A program made the position numbers and the translations under genes. The notes beneath the pieces are model-generated. The model had not been told where the DNA came from. It ran no database searches and was given only the letters and a program-made list of their open reading frames with translations. This document shows, in pieces, positions 1-9,154 of a stretch of 64,000 nucleotides of DNA; position 1 is the stretch's first letter; each line of letters begins with the position of its first letter. Source of the stretch: CBDCFT01 sp965216365 (lineage in GTDB: Bacteria; Pseudomonadota; Gammaproteobacteria; Arenicellales; CBDCFT01); contig CBDCFT010000072.1 in NCBI GenBank assembly GCA_965216365.1, forward strand, positions 3,518-67,517. Reading direction: 5' to 3'.

Positions 1-273
1 ACGCCCACGTCACTCATTGAGTAGTGTGATACGACTTTCGTGTCGTTAGTGCGCCGCTTGGAACCGTGAGGTCAGAACTGATTGGAGCGTCAAGTACGCT
101 GTGCTGATAAATTTCTATCTTTACTAAACGGCTAGAAACGGACCTTCGTTGGCTGTTATTTTGAGGTCTGCTGTAACAACAATAGCAGCTGGTTCCGACA
201 TCCAATAACGCTAACCACAAGCGGATGCTTGCCACAACGTACACTTAAATCCGCTTTTAGCGCACGTTCCAAT

Positions 274-492
274 CTACTGTAGCCCATAACAACATAGGGT
301 TCTACAACAGGTAGAAAGAATGTGTATTTTGGAGCGACGCTCTATTTGCTCCTCGCCGTGGGGATTCGTAATGTTAGGATCGTTCATCAAAATTAATTCG
401 TCGACTTCAGCTAGATTTTGCGTGAACAAACTGCCGTCAGTCGTTGCGTCGAGTAGACTCCCAATTGACTCTTGTGCATTTTTAACCAACAT
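274..492 (-). CDS. Small hypothetical protein, possible second gene of an IS-split pair
   Basis: A 72-residue reading frame, not recognised. ATG at 492 is preceded at a suitable distance by AAAGG on the minus strand. If the IS5-family element at 514-1696 and one target copy are removed, this start lies about 17 nt after the stop codon of the 91-residue frame at 1697-1972, which would make a two-gene unit. The first 50 residues are acidic and protein-like; the last ten (Cys-rich) are less convincing. No domain is visible. A chance open frame is the main alternative. Confidence 0.3.
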   Translation of the reverse strand: MLVKNAQESIGSLLDATTDGSLFTQNLAEVDELILMNDPNITNPHGEEQIERRSKIHILSTCCRTLCCYGLQ

Positions 493-513
493 ACCAATGG
501 CCTTTTGACCTAG

Positions 514-1696
514 GGAAACTCTGATTAAAACACGAAATTTGCGATAATAAGATTCCTGTTTTAAGAGAAGCTTATTTCATGCGCCAGACGACATTAGCCG
601 AAGGCACGTTTGCCAAGTACAACAAGGCCACCCGGAAAGAAAAGTTTCTGTCCCAGATGGATGAAATCATTCCCTGGAAGGAGCTGAGCCAAGTGATTGA
701 GCCGCATTATCCGCAGCCTCAAGGCAGTGGCCGGCGCCCCATTGGGATTGAACGGATGTTGCGAATTCACTTTATGCAGCACTGGTTTAATCTGTCTGAT
801 CCGGGTATGGAAGAAGCGCTGTACGATATGCCGGTGTTACGGGAGTTTGCCCATATTGATCTGGGACGGGAGCCGGCACCGGATGAGACGACGATCTGCA
901 AGTTTCGTCATATTCTGGAAGAGCATGATCTGGGAGAGCGGTTGTTTCATCTGGTCAATGCGTATTTGACGGAGAACGGATTGTTCGTGTCGAAGGGGAC
1001 GATTGTGGACGCGACCTTGATCGAAGCGCCGACCTCGACCAAGAACAAGGAGAAGGAGCGGGATCCGGACATGCATTCGACGAAGAAGGGGAATCAATGG
1101 TACTTTGGGATGAAGACGCATATTGGGGTGGATAGCCAAAGCAAGCTGATTCACTCGGTGGCGGTAACCTCGGCCAATACCCATGACTCACAGGTACTGG
1201 AAGACCTGTTGCACGGGGAAGAGACGAAGGTCTGGGGGGACTCGGCGTATAGTGGACAAAAAGAGGTGCTGAAAGAACAGGACCCGAATGCCAAAGACTA
1301 TACCCAGAAGAAGGGATCGAGAAATGACAAGTTGAGTGATGAGGAGAAGTCAAAGAACCGATCCAAGTCGAAAGTACGCGCGAAGGTGGAGCACACGTTT
1401 CATGTGATGAAACGACAGTTCGGGTTTCGCAAGGTCCGGTATCGTGGACTAGACAAGAATGCGAACTGGGTGTTTATGCAATGCACCTTGATCAATTTGG
1501 TGATGTCGAAGAACCGATTAGCGGCATCGCCATAGGCCAGTTGCGTCTAAATGAACCCAGTCGTCGTTAACACCGATAGATCAAAGCAAAACATCAGGCA
1601 ACTCATGGATGAATCTCTGATCTGTATACAACAAATCGCATAACGGTCATTTTATCTTTTGAAAACCGGTAAATTCACCAATTGATCAGACCTTCC
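514..1696 (+). mobile_element. IS5-family insertion sequence, complete
   Basis: A 1183-bp element with one transposase gene. The left end begins GGAAACTCTGATTAA at 514; the right end read inwards on the minus strand begins GGAAGGTCTGATCAA, matching at 12 of 15 positions. Flanks are CTAG (510-513) and TTAG (1697-1700), both fitting the YTAR target known for IS5 elements, differing at one base. Length, gene content and target agree with the family. The insertion lies at the stop codon of a small minus-strand frame. Confidence 0.88.
579..1535 (+). CDS. IS5-family transposase
   Basis: This 318-residue DDE transposase mobilises the surrounding element. The N-terminal third has the IS5-type region ending in the motif ERMLRIHFMQHWFNLSD. 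The catalytic core shows the first Asp in VDATLIEAPTS, the second in WGDSAYSG, and the Glu in the C-terminal signature KVEHTFHVMKRQFGFRKVRY. The start at 579 lies 65 bp inside the left terminal repeat. The frame is undamaged, so the copy may be functional. Family assignment rests on motifs and terminal repeats. Confidence 0.95.
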   Translation: MRQTTLAEGTFAKYNKATRKEKFLSQMDEIIPWKELSQVIEPHYPQPQGSGRRPIGIERMLRIHFMQHWFNLSDPGMEEALYDMPVLREFAHIDLGREPAPDETTICKFRHILEEHDLGERLFHLVNAYLTENGLFVSKGTIVDATLIEAPTSTKNKEKERDPDMHSTKKGNQWYFGMKTHIGVDSQSKLIHSVAVTSANTHDSQVLEDLLHGEETKVWGDSAYSGQKEVLKEQDPNAKDYTQKKGSRNDKLSDEEKSKNRSKSKVRAKVEHTFHVMKRQFGFRKVRYRGLDKNANWVFMQCTLINLVMSKNRLAASP

Positions 1697-1972
1697 TTAG
1701 ATAGTGTCTAATGGAAATATCACCGTATTGTTAAACGATGCCGGGGGCATATCGTGAGAAAACGTGAACCCATGATCTTTGAATTCCAGTACCGTTTCCT
1801 CTTTACGTGATTGGCGTCGACCAAAACGCCGGGTAAGTTCCATCGCTGCCCAGGTGCCATTTTCAATTTTCAACACACCGCCGCTATCGTTATTATTGTA
1901 TGTGACTTCGACACGCCGGCTGGACATCTCGGATTGAATAAATTCATTTAGTTGTCGCAGATCTAGATGCAT
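1697..1972 (-). CDS. Hypothetical 91-residue protein whose stop codon touches an IS insertion
   Basis: A 91-residue frame (ATG at 1972) without a recognised domain; it contains basic stretches (ELTRRFGRRQSRKEE) and reads like a real protein in its last 70 residues. The stop codon lies exactly in the YTAR target of the IS5-family element, so insertion left the protein intact. The frame stays open upstream to 2140, but that part has poor coding character, so the internal ATG is preferred. No clear ribosome-binding site is visible. Confidence 0.35.
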   Translation of the reverse strand: MHLDLRQLNEFIQSEMSSRRVEVTYNNNDSGGVLKIENGTWAAMELTRRFGRRQSRKEETVLEFKDHGFTFSHDMPPASFNNTVIFPLDTI

Positions 1973-2420
1973 ATTACATCGTGTGAAATCACCACAACAT
2001 GCGACGTGATTTCGAGTATCGTGGTTTGCACATCTGTGCAGGCATCTTGGTTTTGAGGATTGTGTGTTTGATTGGATTTGGTCTTTTTGTTGATTCTCGT
2101 GACTTGGTGTTGAAGCTCGATAAAACTGACATGGCATCATGTATTACTACCCTCTTTCTGTGTTGATGTTCATTGTTAGTCACGCCACCATCAGACAATA
2201 ATGGCGTGCCGCTCAGAGTTCCTGGTCGAGAGAGGTAAGGCCGACGGTATTGGGTGTCGTTTATAAAACGCTTGGATGCATCACACACCGGGTTTCAATC
2301 CGATATAGTCAAACCACACTCAAACTTTCGTTATCACCCCCACAGCGATAGGCGAAGATTAACAATAAATAGCAATCAATTTCTCGTTAATGAATGTTAA
2401 AGATTGTTGCAACGAGATTC
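1973..2420. other. Non-coding or unrecognised stretch
   Basis: No gene can be supported here. A hairpin with arms CACGCCA and TGGCGTG lies near 2193-2212. The stretch separates the small frame at 1697-1972 from the IS256-family element. Confidence 0.4.
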
Positions 2421-2428
2421 CGTCACTT
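2421..2428. repeat. 8-bp target duplication of the IS256-family element (second copy 3842-3849)
   Basis: CGTCACTT directly precedes the left terminal repeat and is repeated directly after the right terminal repeat at 3842-3849. If the element boundary is moved by one base it can be read as a 9-bp duplication. Confidence 0.93.
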
Positions 2429-3841
2429 GAGGGTGTCCCAAACCTAGTTGAAATTTGAAGTGGCTCACAATCTTTGATTGGATGGTTTTTACCAATGAAA
2501 TCATCCACAGAAAGAAAGGAGCCACAGATGTCTAGCATTACGAAGCGACGACGTAAAAGCAAGCGATTAGGAGTAGCCGTCGATTGGTCGGCGAAGGATT
2601 TTCATACCGAGCAATTGGACACCAAAGTGGAACTGATTCGCGCCCTAATTCCGCTGGGGTTGATGGCGGTGCAGGAGATGCTGGAAGACGAGGTCTGCGC
2701 GTTAGCAGGCGCGTGCTACGGTCGAGGCGGTGAGCATTATCGTCATGGCACGAATCCCAGCTCGGTGAAGCTGCAAGGCCAGCGCCATCGGGTGCGCGTG
2801 CCGCGGGTACGGGATCGACGCGGTGAGGAGGTTGCCTTGGAAAGTTGGGCGGCACTGCGAGACACGCGCGAGCCGGATGAGGGGTTACTGCGCCGGGTGT
2901 TGTATGGGCTGTCGTGCCGCAACTATGCGTCGGCGGCGCAAGCCTTGCCGGGGGCGATTGGTTTGTCTTCAGCCAGTGTCTCACGCTCGTTTGTGGCAGC
3001 GACCCGGGAGCAACTGAAGGCCTTTCGGGAGCGGGATTTATCGACACTTGACCTGGTGGCGGTGTTTGTCGACGGCAAGAGTTTTGCCGAGGATACGATG
3101 GTGATTGCCTTAGGGATCACGATGGACGGCGAGAAGGTACCCTTGGGGTTTATCCAGACTGGCACCGAGAACGCTCGCGTGTTGACGCCGTTTTTGCGCA
3201 GTCTGGTCGACCGTGGTTTGGATGTATCCCAAGGATTACTGGTGATCATGGACGGTGCCAAGGGCTTACGCGCGGCGGTGCGTCAGGCGTTCGGCAAATA
3301 CGCTATGGTGCAACGCTGTCAATGGCACAAGCGCGAGAACGTAGTGGCGTATCTCGCCAAAGCGCAACAACCGATTTGGCGCCAGCGCTTACAACAGACG
3401 TATGAACGTCCCACGTATCAGGAGGCCAAGGCCCAGCTAGAGCAACTGCTCAACGAGCTGCGGTGTGTCAACGAATCGGCGGCCGCCAGTTTGCGTGAAG
3501 GCCTGGAAGAGACTCTGACGCTGCACGCTCTGGGGATGTTTCCATTGCTCGGTGCAAGCTTCAAAACCACCAACTGCTTAGAGTCGCTCAATGCCATGAT
3601 CGAAGAACGTTGTGGTCATGTCGATCACTGGAAGAATTCCAATCAAAAGCAGCGTTGGTTGGCCGCATCGTTGATGGATATCGAACCCCGATTACGACGC
3701 GTGCAGGGGTACCGTCACTTACCAACGCTAAGACTGGCATTGCAAAAAGCCTTGCGTATTGAATCCATCATCGAGAAGGAAGCCGCTTGATGATAAACTT
3801 AACGAGCCACGGAGAATTTCAACTAGGAATAAGACACCTTC
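2429..3841 (+). mobile_element. IS256-family insertion sequence with intact target duplication
   Basis: A 1413-bp element. Both ends read inwards start GA(G/A)GGTGTC, share CCTAGTTGAAATT further in, and end the repeat with GTGGCTC, giving imperfect terminal repeats of about 38 bp. CGTCACTT lies immediately outside both ends (2421-2428 and 3842-3849), the 8-bp duplication expected of this family. Identical duplications and an intact transposase indicate a recent insertion. A degraded relative lies at 42209-42350. Confidence 0.95.
2528..3790 (+). CDS. IS256-family (mutator-type) transposase
   Basis: A 420-residue DDE transposase. The start at 2528 is chosen because AAAGGAG precedes it by six bases; the frame is open further upstream but without a ribosome-binding site. 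Catalytic residues are visible in the order VFVDGKSFAED (Asp), VIMDGAKG (Asp) and, near the C terminus, TTNCLESLNAMIEER (Glu). The family signature RCQWHKRENVVAYL lies between the second Asp and the Glu. Length and layout match the family, and no frameshift is seen. Confidence 0.95.
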   Translation: MSSITKRRRKSKRLGVAVDWSAKDFHTEQLDTKVELIRALIPLGLMAVQEMLEDEVCALAGACYGRGGEHYRHGTNPSSVKLQGQRHRVRVPRVRDRRGEEVALESWAALRDTREPDEGLLRRVLYGLSCRNYASAAQALPGAIGLSSASVSRSFVAATREQLKAFRERDLSTLDLVAVFVDGKSFAEDTMVIALGITMDGEKVPLGFIQTGTENARVLTPFLRSLVDRGLDVSQGLLVIMDGAKGLRAAVRQAFGKYAMVQRCQWHKRENVVAYLAKAQQPIWRQRLQQTYERPTYQEAKAQLEQLLNELRCVNESAAASLREGLEETLTLHALGMFPLLGASFKTTNCLESLNAMIEERCGHVDHWKNSNQKQRWLAASLMDIEPRLRRVQGYRHLPTLRLALQKALRIESIIEKEAA

Positions 3842-4129
3842 CGTCACTTTAAATGGCCATAAGCCGTCATGTGTAAATCGCAGTAAATTCAATATTTTAT
3901 CGGCTGAGTTCGGTCGATAGTTGACAGTTTTACCTTCAGATTGTTGGGTCCGTTTCGTTGCTAGATTCGAGCCGAATTTTCCAATCTCCCATCGTTTTTT
4001 TATTACTTTGATCCCAATTTCGTTAACTGCCTGCAAAGAATTTATTGTTAAGGGTTGGTTTGGCCCGCATGACGATGTGTCAAGGGCTACTCTATGATAC
4101 GGGTGCAAGCCTGTTGTAGTATTCAGCAT
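3842..4129 (-). pseudogene. Possible small gene cut near its 3' end by the IS256-family element
   Basis: A minus-strand frame from ATG 4129 reads about 95 residues of protein-like sequence, rich in Lys and Asn, and runs into the IS256-family element. Joined across the insertion with one target copy, it would end a few codons later at about 2400. No family is recognised. Its start overlaps the start of the plus-strand methyltransferase gene, which argues against it. A chance open frame is quite possible. Confidence 0.2.
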
Positions 4130-4757
4130 GGTTGTCAGCAAATTTATGGCCCAACAGTATGCAACGCCATCCGGATGGGTTGGACAACTGCTGATGGGTC
4201 CTCTGCTTAATCGGTCAAATTCCAAATTAAATGCATTTGTTTACGATGTGTTGGCGCCGTCTCCGGAGGCGCGGGTGCTGGAAATCGGATTTGGTGGGGG
4301 CGGGTTAGTTTTTCGCATTGCAAAGAATCTCACCTCAGGCTCGATACACGGCGTTGAGGTATCCAAACCCATGCTGGATAGAGTCAACGCGATGATTCAT
4401 CGACGCGGGCTTTGCGACAAAGTGCATCTTCATAAAGGCACAATTGAGAATCTACCATTCTCGAATGGTCACTTCGATGTCGTTTGTAGTGTTAACACGG
4501 TCTATTTTTGGCCTGATCTGTCACGAGGTATCGAAGAGATGGCACGCGTTACTCGCACGAGCGGAGTAGTCGCATTGGGATTTGGTTCTGATACGGCACT
4601 TCGGCAATCTGGCTATGAAGATAAGGGATTCAATCTATATTCGCCCGATCACGTAGTAGAGGCACTAAACAAAAGCGGATTGTGTTTGGATAGACTTGAG
4701 ACAATGAATAGAAAGAGCCGAGGACCCTTCTTTGTATCCCGAAGCATAAAGTGTTAA
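4128..4757 (+). CDS. Class I SAM-dependent methyltransferase
   Basis: A 209-residue protein of the Methyltransf_11 type. Motif I is VLEIGFGGG (about residues 50-58), followed by an acidic residue in HGVEVSKPML that would hold the SAM ribose. Later come FDVVCSVNTVYFWPD and the post-motif strand of the fold. Substrate cannot be told. The start may be 4128 or the ATG at 4146. It lies 16 bp before the hydrolase gene, so the two are probably co-transcribed. Confidence 0.85.
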   Translation: MVVSKFMAQQYATPSGWVGQLLMGPLLNRSNSKLNAFVYDVLAPSPEARVLEIGFGGGGLVFRIAKNLTSGSIHGVEVSKPMLDRVNAMIHRRGLCDKVHLHKGTIENLPFSNGHFDVVCSVNTVYFWPDLSRGIEEMARVTRTSGVVALGFGSDTALRQSGYEDKGFNLYSPDHVVEALNKSGLCLDRLETMNRKSRGPFFVSRSIKC

Positions 4758-4773
4758 TACAGGTGTCTTATAA

Positions 4774-5610
4774 GTGACCGGTAAACTTCTAAAAATTGAT
4801 GACGAATTAACTATCCATTATGAAGAATCCGGTCGCGGGGAAAGACCCATTTTGTTTTTGCCTGGGTGGACAATGTCGACCAAGGTGTTTACGCGACAAC
4901 TGGCCTATTTTAAAGACTCAAATGAATATCGATTCATTACCTTCGACCCAAGAGCGCACGGACTCAGCAGTAAGACCCAAGACGGTCATCACTACGAGCA
5001 GCACGGCAGCGACATTTGCGCATTTATTGAGAAGCTGGAGCTCGAGAACATCGTTATCGCTGGCTGGTCATTTGGAACCTTAGCGGTACTTGCCTACGTG
5101 CACCAATATGGAGCTAAGCGACTATCGGGTCTCATCATGTTGGATGGCCCACCGCGAGCAATTGGAGAAGATAACAAAAAAGAATGGGTCACCTATCGAT
5201 ACGATGATGCGGATGCAATGCAATCGTTTTACACCATGGGGCGCCTAGAAAATAGAGAATTCACCAATAGAGAGTTTGCCCGGTGGATGTTAGAAAACAA
5301 AAGTTTGGAGAACATACAGTGGGTGCTCGATATTACAAACCAAACCCCAGACACAGCCGCGGCGTTGCTGAACGCCACAGCGAACTTTCTGGACTTTCGT
5401 GAGGATTTAATCGCTCTCAACGGCAAAATTCCACTACTGTACGTGGTTCGTAATGAAATCGGCGAATTAGTGTCCAATTGGGCTTCGCAATACACACCAT
5501 CTGCGCAAGTTCACGCACTGGGCGATCATTTAATGTTTTGGGAGCGCAGTGACGAGTTTAACCGGATTTTGACTGAGTTCTTAAACTGTTGTAATTCGAA
5601 ACATTCCTGA
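4774..5610 (+). CDS. Alpha/beta hydrolase
   Basis: A 278-residue alpha/beta-hydrolase-fold enzyme. The oxyanion region is FLPGWTMS (about 28-35). The nucleophile elbow is GWSFG, with Ser about 99. The catalytic His is probably in LGDHLMFWE (about 252), and an acid is expected in the preceding strand. The start is GTG at 4774. It follows the methyltransferase closely on the same strand. An esterase or C-C hydrolase role is plausible, but no substrate can be assigned. Confidence 0.85.
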   Translation: MTGKLLKIDDELTIHYEESGRGERPILFLPGWTMSTKVFTRQLAYFKDSNEYRFITFDPRAHGLSSKTQDGHHYEQHGSDICAFIEKLELENIVIAGWSFGTLAVLAYVHQYGAKRLSGLIMLDGPPRAIGEDNKKEWVTYRYDDADAMQSFYTMGRLENREFTNREFARWMLENKSLENIQWVLDITNQTPDTAAALLNATANFLDFREDLIALNGKIPLLYVVRNEIGELVSNWASQYTPSAQVHALGDHLMFWERSDEFNRILTEFLNCCNSKHS

Positions 5611-5695
5611 TGGACGTCTAATATCTTTTTATCGATCGCGTCACTTAACCTAGGGAGACAGTTGCTATTAATCTCAGCTAAGCGCGGGAGAGGGT

Positions 5696-6898
5696 TTAAC
5701 CACGTCGAATAGACGAGCCTTGAAAATGGACTTGAATACGATAGATGGTTTTTTGGCGGCGGTGAATTTCGCCAGTTTTTAAATCCACTCGTTCAGGTAC
5801 TTCCTGAATGCGTTTGTCTATCATCGCGTGATAGCCGCGTTCAGAAAAAATATCGATTAACATCGACAATGCAAGCGGGTCATCAAACGTGTCGTCCTCC
5901 AGGTTAACGCTGGCGCGTCCGGACAAAGCATGGCGCTGGATGATCGACATGAACTTGTTTTTGATGATTTCAACCACTTTCACGAACAATTCGTGATGAT
6001 TTATCTCATAGCTATCAAGGCGTTTGACCAACTCCTGTCGTGCATGAATTGTAATTTCCTGCGCAATGGGGATAGGGTGAAGACGATCAAAAGTACGTTG
6101 TTCGAGTTCCAGTGAGCTTTGATATTGCAGTTCACGGAGAATATTTTCCTCGACTTCCTGTATAGGTCCTTCCGCATTGATAAAGTGGTAATGATAAATT
6201 TCTTTTAACGATTGCAATGCATCCCAGGTTTGTTCTTTAAATACGCGGTAGCGCTGTTGGGCATGCTCACGACTCGTGTCGGTTGCGCGCAGCTCAATTT
6301 TCTCGCCCATACCGGTCTCGTCTACCTCTTTGTTGTGTGCCTTGATCTCCATGCCACGGTGAAGTTGTCGTTCGATACTCGTCCTTTCGCTGGCAAATAA
6401 AACCATGGCATGAATAATGGGACGACGAAAATGCATGGCGAGGTCGGTATCGGCGAATTCGCTATTCAGTTTGTTAATCTGATCTACCAGCATCTTGAGG
6501 CATTCGACCTGGACACGCGTGCGTGGAAAGCCGTCGAGAAGGGCGCCATCGCGGTATTCTTCTTTTAACAACTCCCGCAACAGGATCGCGATGACGTCAG
6601 TGTCACCCACTAATTGTCCCGAGTCTTTAATTTTCTGAGCCTCGGGTGTGGTCAGTAGTTCACTGACAACTATCGGCGGACACGTCAGCCCCCGGGAATC
6701 CATGATGAATCGCGTTTGAGTTCCCTTGCCGGCTCCCGGCGCACCGCCAAGCAGGATCAATTCTTTGGGAAAGCGCAGGTTTTCATGTCCGCGTTCTTCT
6801 TCCAGTGCCTCCCACACTCTCTTAAAAATAACATGGGCATCTTTGATTTCCAGTTCAAAGGACGGAGAGTGATTGGTTTGGCTGTTTTTTTCTTCCAT
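5696..6898 (-). CDS. Adenylate-kinase-like protein with a long C-terminal extension
   Basis: A 400-residue protein. Residues 45-270 resemble nucleoside monophosphate kinases: P-loop GGAPGAGKGT (51-60) and the NMP-binding motif DGFPRTR (122-128). Typical adenylate kinases have about 215 residues, so roughly 40 residues are added in front and 130 behind. The extension (about 275-400) is a separate segment with no recognised domain. It is probably not the housekeeping enzyme. It faces the hydrolase gene tail to tail. Confidence 0.8.
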   Translation of the reverse strand: MEEKNSQTNHSPSFELEIKDAHVIFKRVWEALEEERGHENLRFPKELILLGGAPGAGKGTQTRFIMDSRGLTCPPIVVSELLTTPEAQKIKDSGQLVGDTDVIAILLRELLKEEYRDGALLDGFPRTRVQVECLKMLVDQINKLNSEFADTDLAMHFRRPIIHAMVLFASERTSIERQLHRGMEIKAHNKEVDETGMGEKIELRATDTSREHAQQRYRVFKEQTWDALQSLKEIYHYHFINAEGPIQEVEENILRELQYQSSLELEQRTFDRLHPIPIAQEITIHARQELVKRLDSYEINHHELFVKVVEIIKNKFMSIIQRHALSGRASVNLEDDTFDDPLALSMLIDIFSERGYHAMIDKRIQEVPERVDLKTGEIHRRQKTIYRIQVHFQGSSIRRG

Positions 6899-7149
6899 TT
6901 TTATATCTGTTGAACGTCCGGCGTGATTTCAAGACGTTGATTGTCGTGGGTCGTGTTGCAGGAAATTGCGCAACGCAACTTAAAATAGTATCAGGAAAAA
7001 TTCAAGCGGAATTCAATTCGCCTGCAGGCGGAGTACAGAATCAGGGTAGCGAGTCTAAATTACAGTAGTTGTCAGCCGGCTTCAGAAAACGAGCGTTGTT
7101 GCCGGAGCAAATATCCCGCTCTTATTATTTCCAAGATGGGCGTATGCGA

Positions 7150-7554
7150 TCAACATAAAGTCGTTGTCCCTTCCGCGTGTAAATTCGGCGCGGTGACTTT
7201 TTCGACGAGTATTGTAATCATTTCGAACGGATTGGAATCCGGAATAATTCGAATATTAATAGTTTGGTCGTTTGCCCGGTGCAGGTTGTCGCGTACCTGG
7301 GCGCGCAGGGGAATCGCCTGCACGTTAGCCGTAGGGCTTGATTGGGTTAATTCGTAGGCGATCCGGCAACTGACATTCTCCTTTTGCCCGGTGAATTCGG
7401 TTCTGCGATTACAGTCGAAGACCACATAACCCTGCCCCTGGGATACAACGCCCATGCCGTCTACGTCCCAATCCAGGCCGTGACCGTCGAAACGGTAGTT
7501 TTTTGCATCGATGTCGACACCGAGGTATTGCGCAATGCGTTTTACCAGAAACAC
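7150..7554 (-). CDS. Hypothetical protein
   Basis: A 134-residue minus-strand frame starting with GTG; no ribosome-binding site is clear. The middle section has two Cys and alternating hydrophobic residues typical of beta strands. No signal peptide and no recognised family. An overlapping plus-strand frame at 7384-7698 is less protein-like. It stands alone between the adenylate-kinase-like gene and a long gene-free stretch. Confidence 0.4.
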   Translation of the reverse strand: MFLVKRIAQYLGVDIDAKNYRFDGHGLDWDVDGMGVVSQGQGYVVFDCNRRTEFTGQKENVSCRIAYELTQSSPTANVQAIPLRAQVRDNLHRANDQTINIRIIPDSNPFEMITILVEKVTAPNLHAEGTTTLC

Positions 7555-7858
7555 GATAACTTTTGTATGCTGCGGGGCAGGGTTCAGGTCAGTTCTCCGT
7601 TAATAGTGAAAACCCGAGCGAGGGCAGTTAACAAAATACGATTAGCAAATATTTTAACTAATAGTGGTCGCTCATACTACAGTAATTATATCTATTAGGT
7701 GATTATGCCTATTCAACGAATTGTTATTCCGGTTTGCCTATTGTTTTTACGTTTGTTTGCTTTCATGAATCTCGCTATTTATTTTTTTGAAAAATGGAAC
7801 AACTTATATTCACAATTCTTAACACATGCTTTTTATCAGTTAGCGTAGGATAACTATC

Positions 7859-7882
7859 GGCTCCCGGGAATGGAGCCTTTTA
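7859..7882 (+). terminator. Terminator-like hairpin
   Basis: Arms GGCTCC (7859-7864) and GGAGCC (7872-7877) with a seven-base loop, followed by TTTTAAAA. The stem is short, but with the T run it could end transcription or form the first stem of a small RNA ending at the stronger terminator 40 bp downstream. Confidence 0.4.
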
Positions 7883-7915
7883 AAAATAATTACGACAACA
7901 CATCCCAAGAAATTA

Positions 7916-7967
7916 CCCCGTACGTCTCTCCCTCCCTCCCCTTAACCCACGTACGGGGATTTTTTTC
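7916..7967 (+). terminator. Strong rho-independent terminator in a gene-free stretch
   Basis: Perfect 10-bp arms CCCCGTACGT (7916-7925) and ACGTACGGGG (7949-7958), a pyrimidine-rich 23-base loop, then A and seven T. No plus-strand gene is recognised in the 350 bp before it, so it may end a small non-coding transcript. The 7555-8093 stretch otherwise shows no gene. Confidence 0.75.
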
Positions 7968-8093
7968 TCAACACATTAGAACGGAAGCGGTGATTTCGCT
8001 GATTTGGTATATTTTGTTCGGTGGTTGATCGACTATCTACCGTATACAATAAGCTCATTCTCCATTTACTCTAAGATAGCGAGCGGTTGACGA

Positions 8094-8987
8094 ATGAGAC
8101 GCGAAGAGGTGCTTGCTAACTCCCCGTTGTATCTTGAGCAAACTCAGCGCGAGCTTTTTTATGACCAGGGCTATCTCGCTTTTCCATGTTTAATCGATGA
8201 ACAGACACTGGTATTGCTGCGTGCAGGGTTGGCAAAAGTTATCGATTTAAGTCGTGAGGTCAGCGTTTCCGGCAACAGGTTCGATCTGGAAAATGGTCAC
8301 AGCGCAGCAAACCCTTGCTTGCGCAGGGCAACTTACATTGATGACATCGACCCGGTATTTTGGAGTTTGTGTTCCGATTCTGTGATTCCGGATATTGCCG
8401 CCGATTTGTTGGGACCGAATATTCGTTTTCGTGAACTTATGGCAAATTTTAAATGGGCAGGCGGTGGCGCAGAAGTGAAATGGCACCAGGACATCGCGTT
8501 TTATCCTCACACCAATTCGGGCACGTTCCAGTTTTTGCTGTCGTTGGAAGATGTCGAGTCTGCACAGGGTCCGTTGCGGGTTATTCCGGGTAGTCACGAA
8601 GGTCCGATGTACTAACATTATGATTCGAATCGTGAATGGACAGGTGCCATTGCAGAATCCGATCTTGGTGACGATGTGTTAAAAAATATTGTCGAGTTAA
8701 CCGGCCTGGCGGGTTCGGTCACCGTGCATCACAGTCGAATGGTGCACGGCTCAAAACAAAACACGAGTACCAGAGGGCGGCCTGTTTTAGTTATCACCTA
8801 CAGCGCAGCGGACGCGATTCCCTATACTGCCGCGCCTTATCCCAGTTCCCACTACGGTGAACTGGTGCGTGGCACGCAACCGCGTTATGCCCATCACGAA
8901 GAGATGCAAATGCCACTTCCGCCGGATTGGACCGGTGGATACACCTCAATATTCGCTCACCAGCATAACGGCGATGCGAAGTCCTGA
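8094..8987 (+). pseudogene. Phytanoyl-CoA-dioxygenase-family gene interrupted by one in-frame stop
   Basis: The frame codes for a 2-oxoglutarate/Fe(II) oxygenase of the PhyH family of about 297 residues, broken by TAA at 8613-8615. Reading resumes directly in the same frame. Both halves keep the active site: HQD (131-133) before the stop; the second iron His in SRMVHGS and the 2-oxoglutarate-binding Arg in STRGRP after it. One substitution (for example TCA to TAA) would explain it. A protein truncated at the stop would lack the second His and be inactive. Suppression or a sequencing error remain possible. Confidence 0.85.
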
Positions 8988-9154
8988 TCGCAATTCTGGA
9001 TACAACCGCCACGATTCGCAGCGCGACGGGTGAAATCAGTCGTTGGCGTTTGTCTGCTATGACCCCCGGAAATATTGTTGTGGTGACAATATATTAGGCG
9101 AGTGTAGAATCCGTTTGTAACATCGCTTAACAAAAACAACCTGGAGAACAATCA

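Noticed and set aside
1..273. A 76-residue minus-strand frame at 14-244
   Set aside because: Composition is irregular, no family resemblance, no ribosome-binding site; probably chance.
7384..7698. A 104-residue plus-strand frame opposite the hypothetical gene at 7150-7554
   Set aside because: Its composition is less protein-like than the minus-strand frame and no ribosome-binding site was seen.
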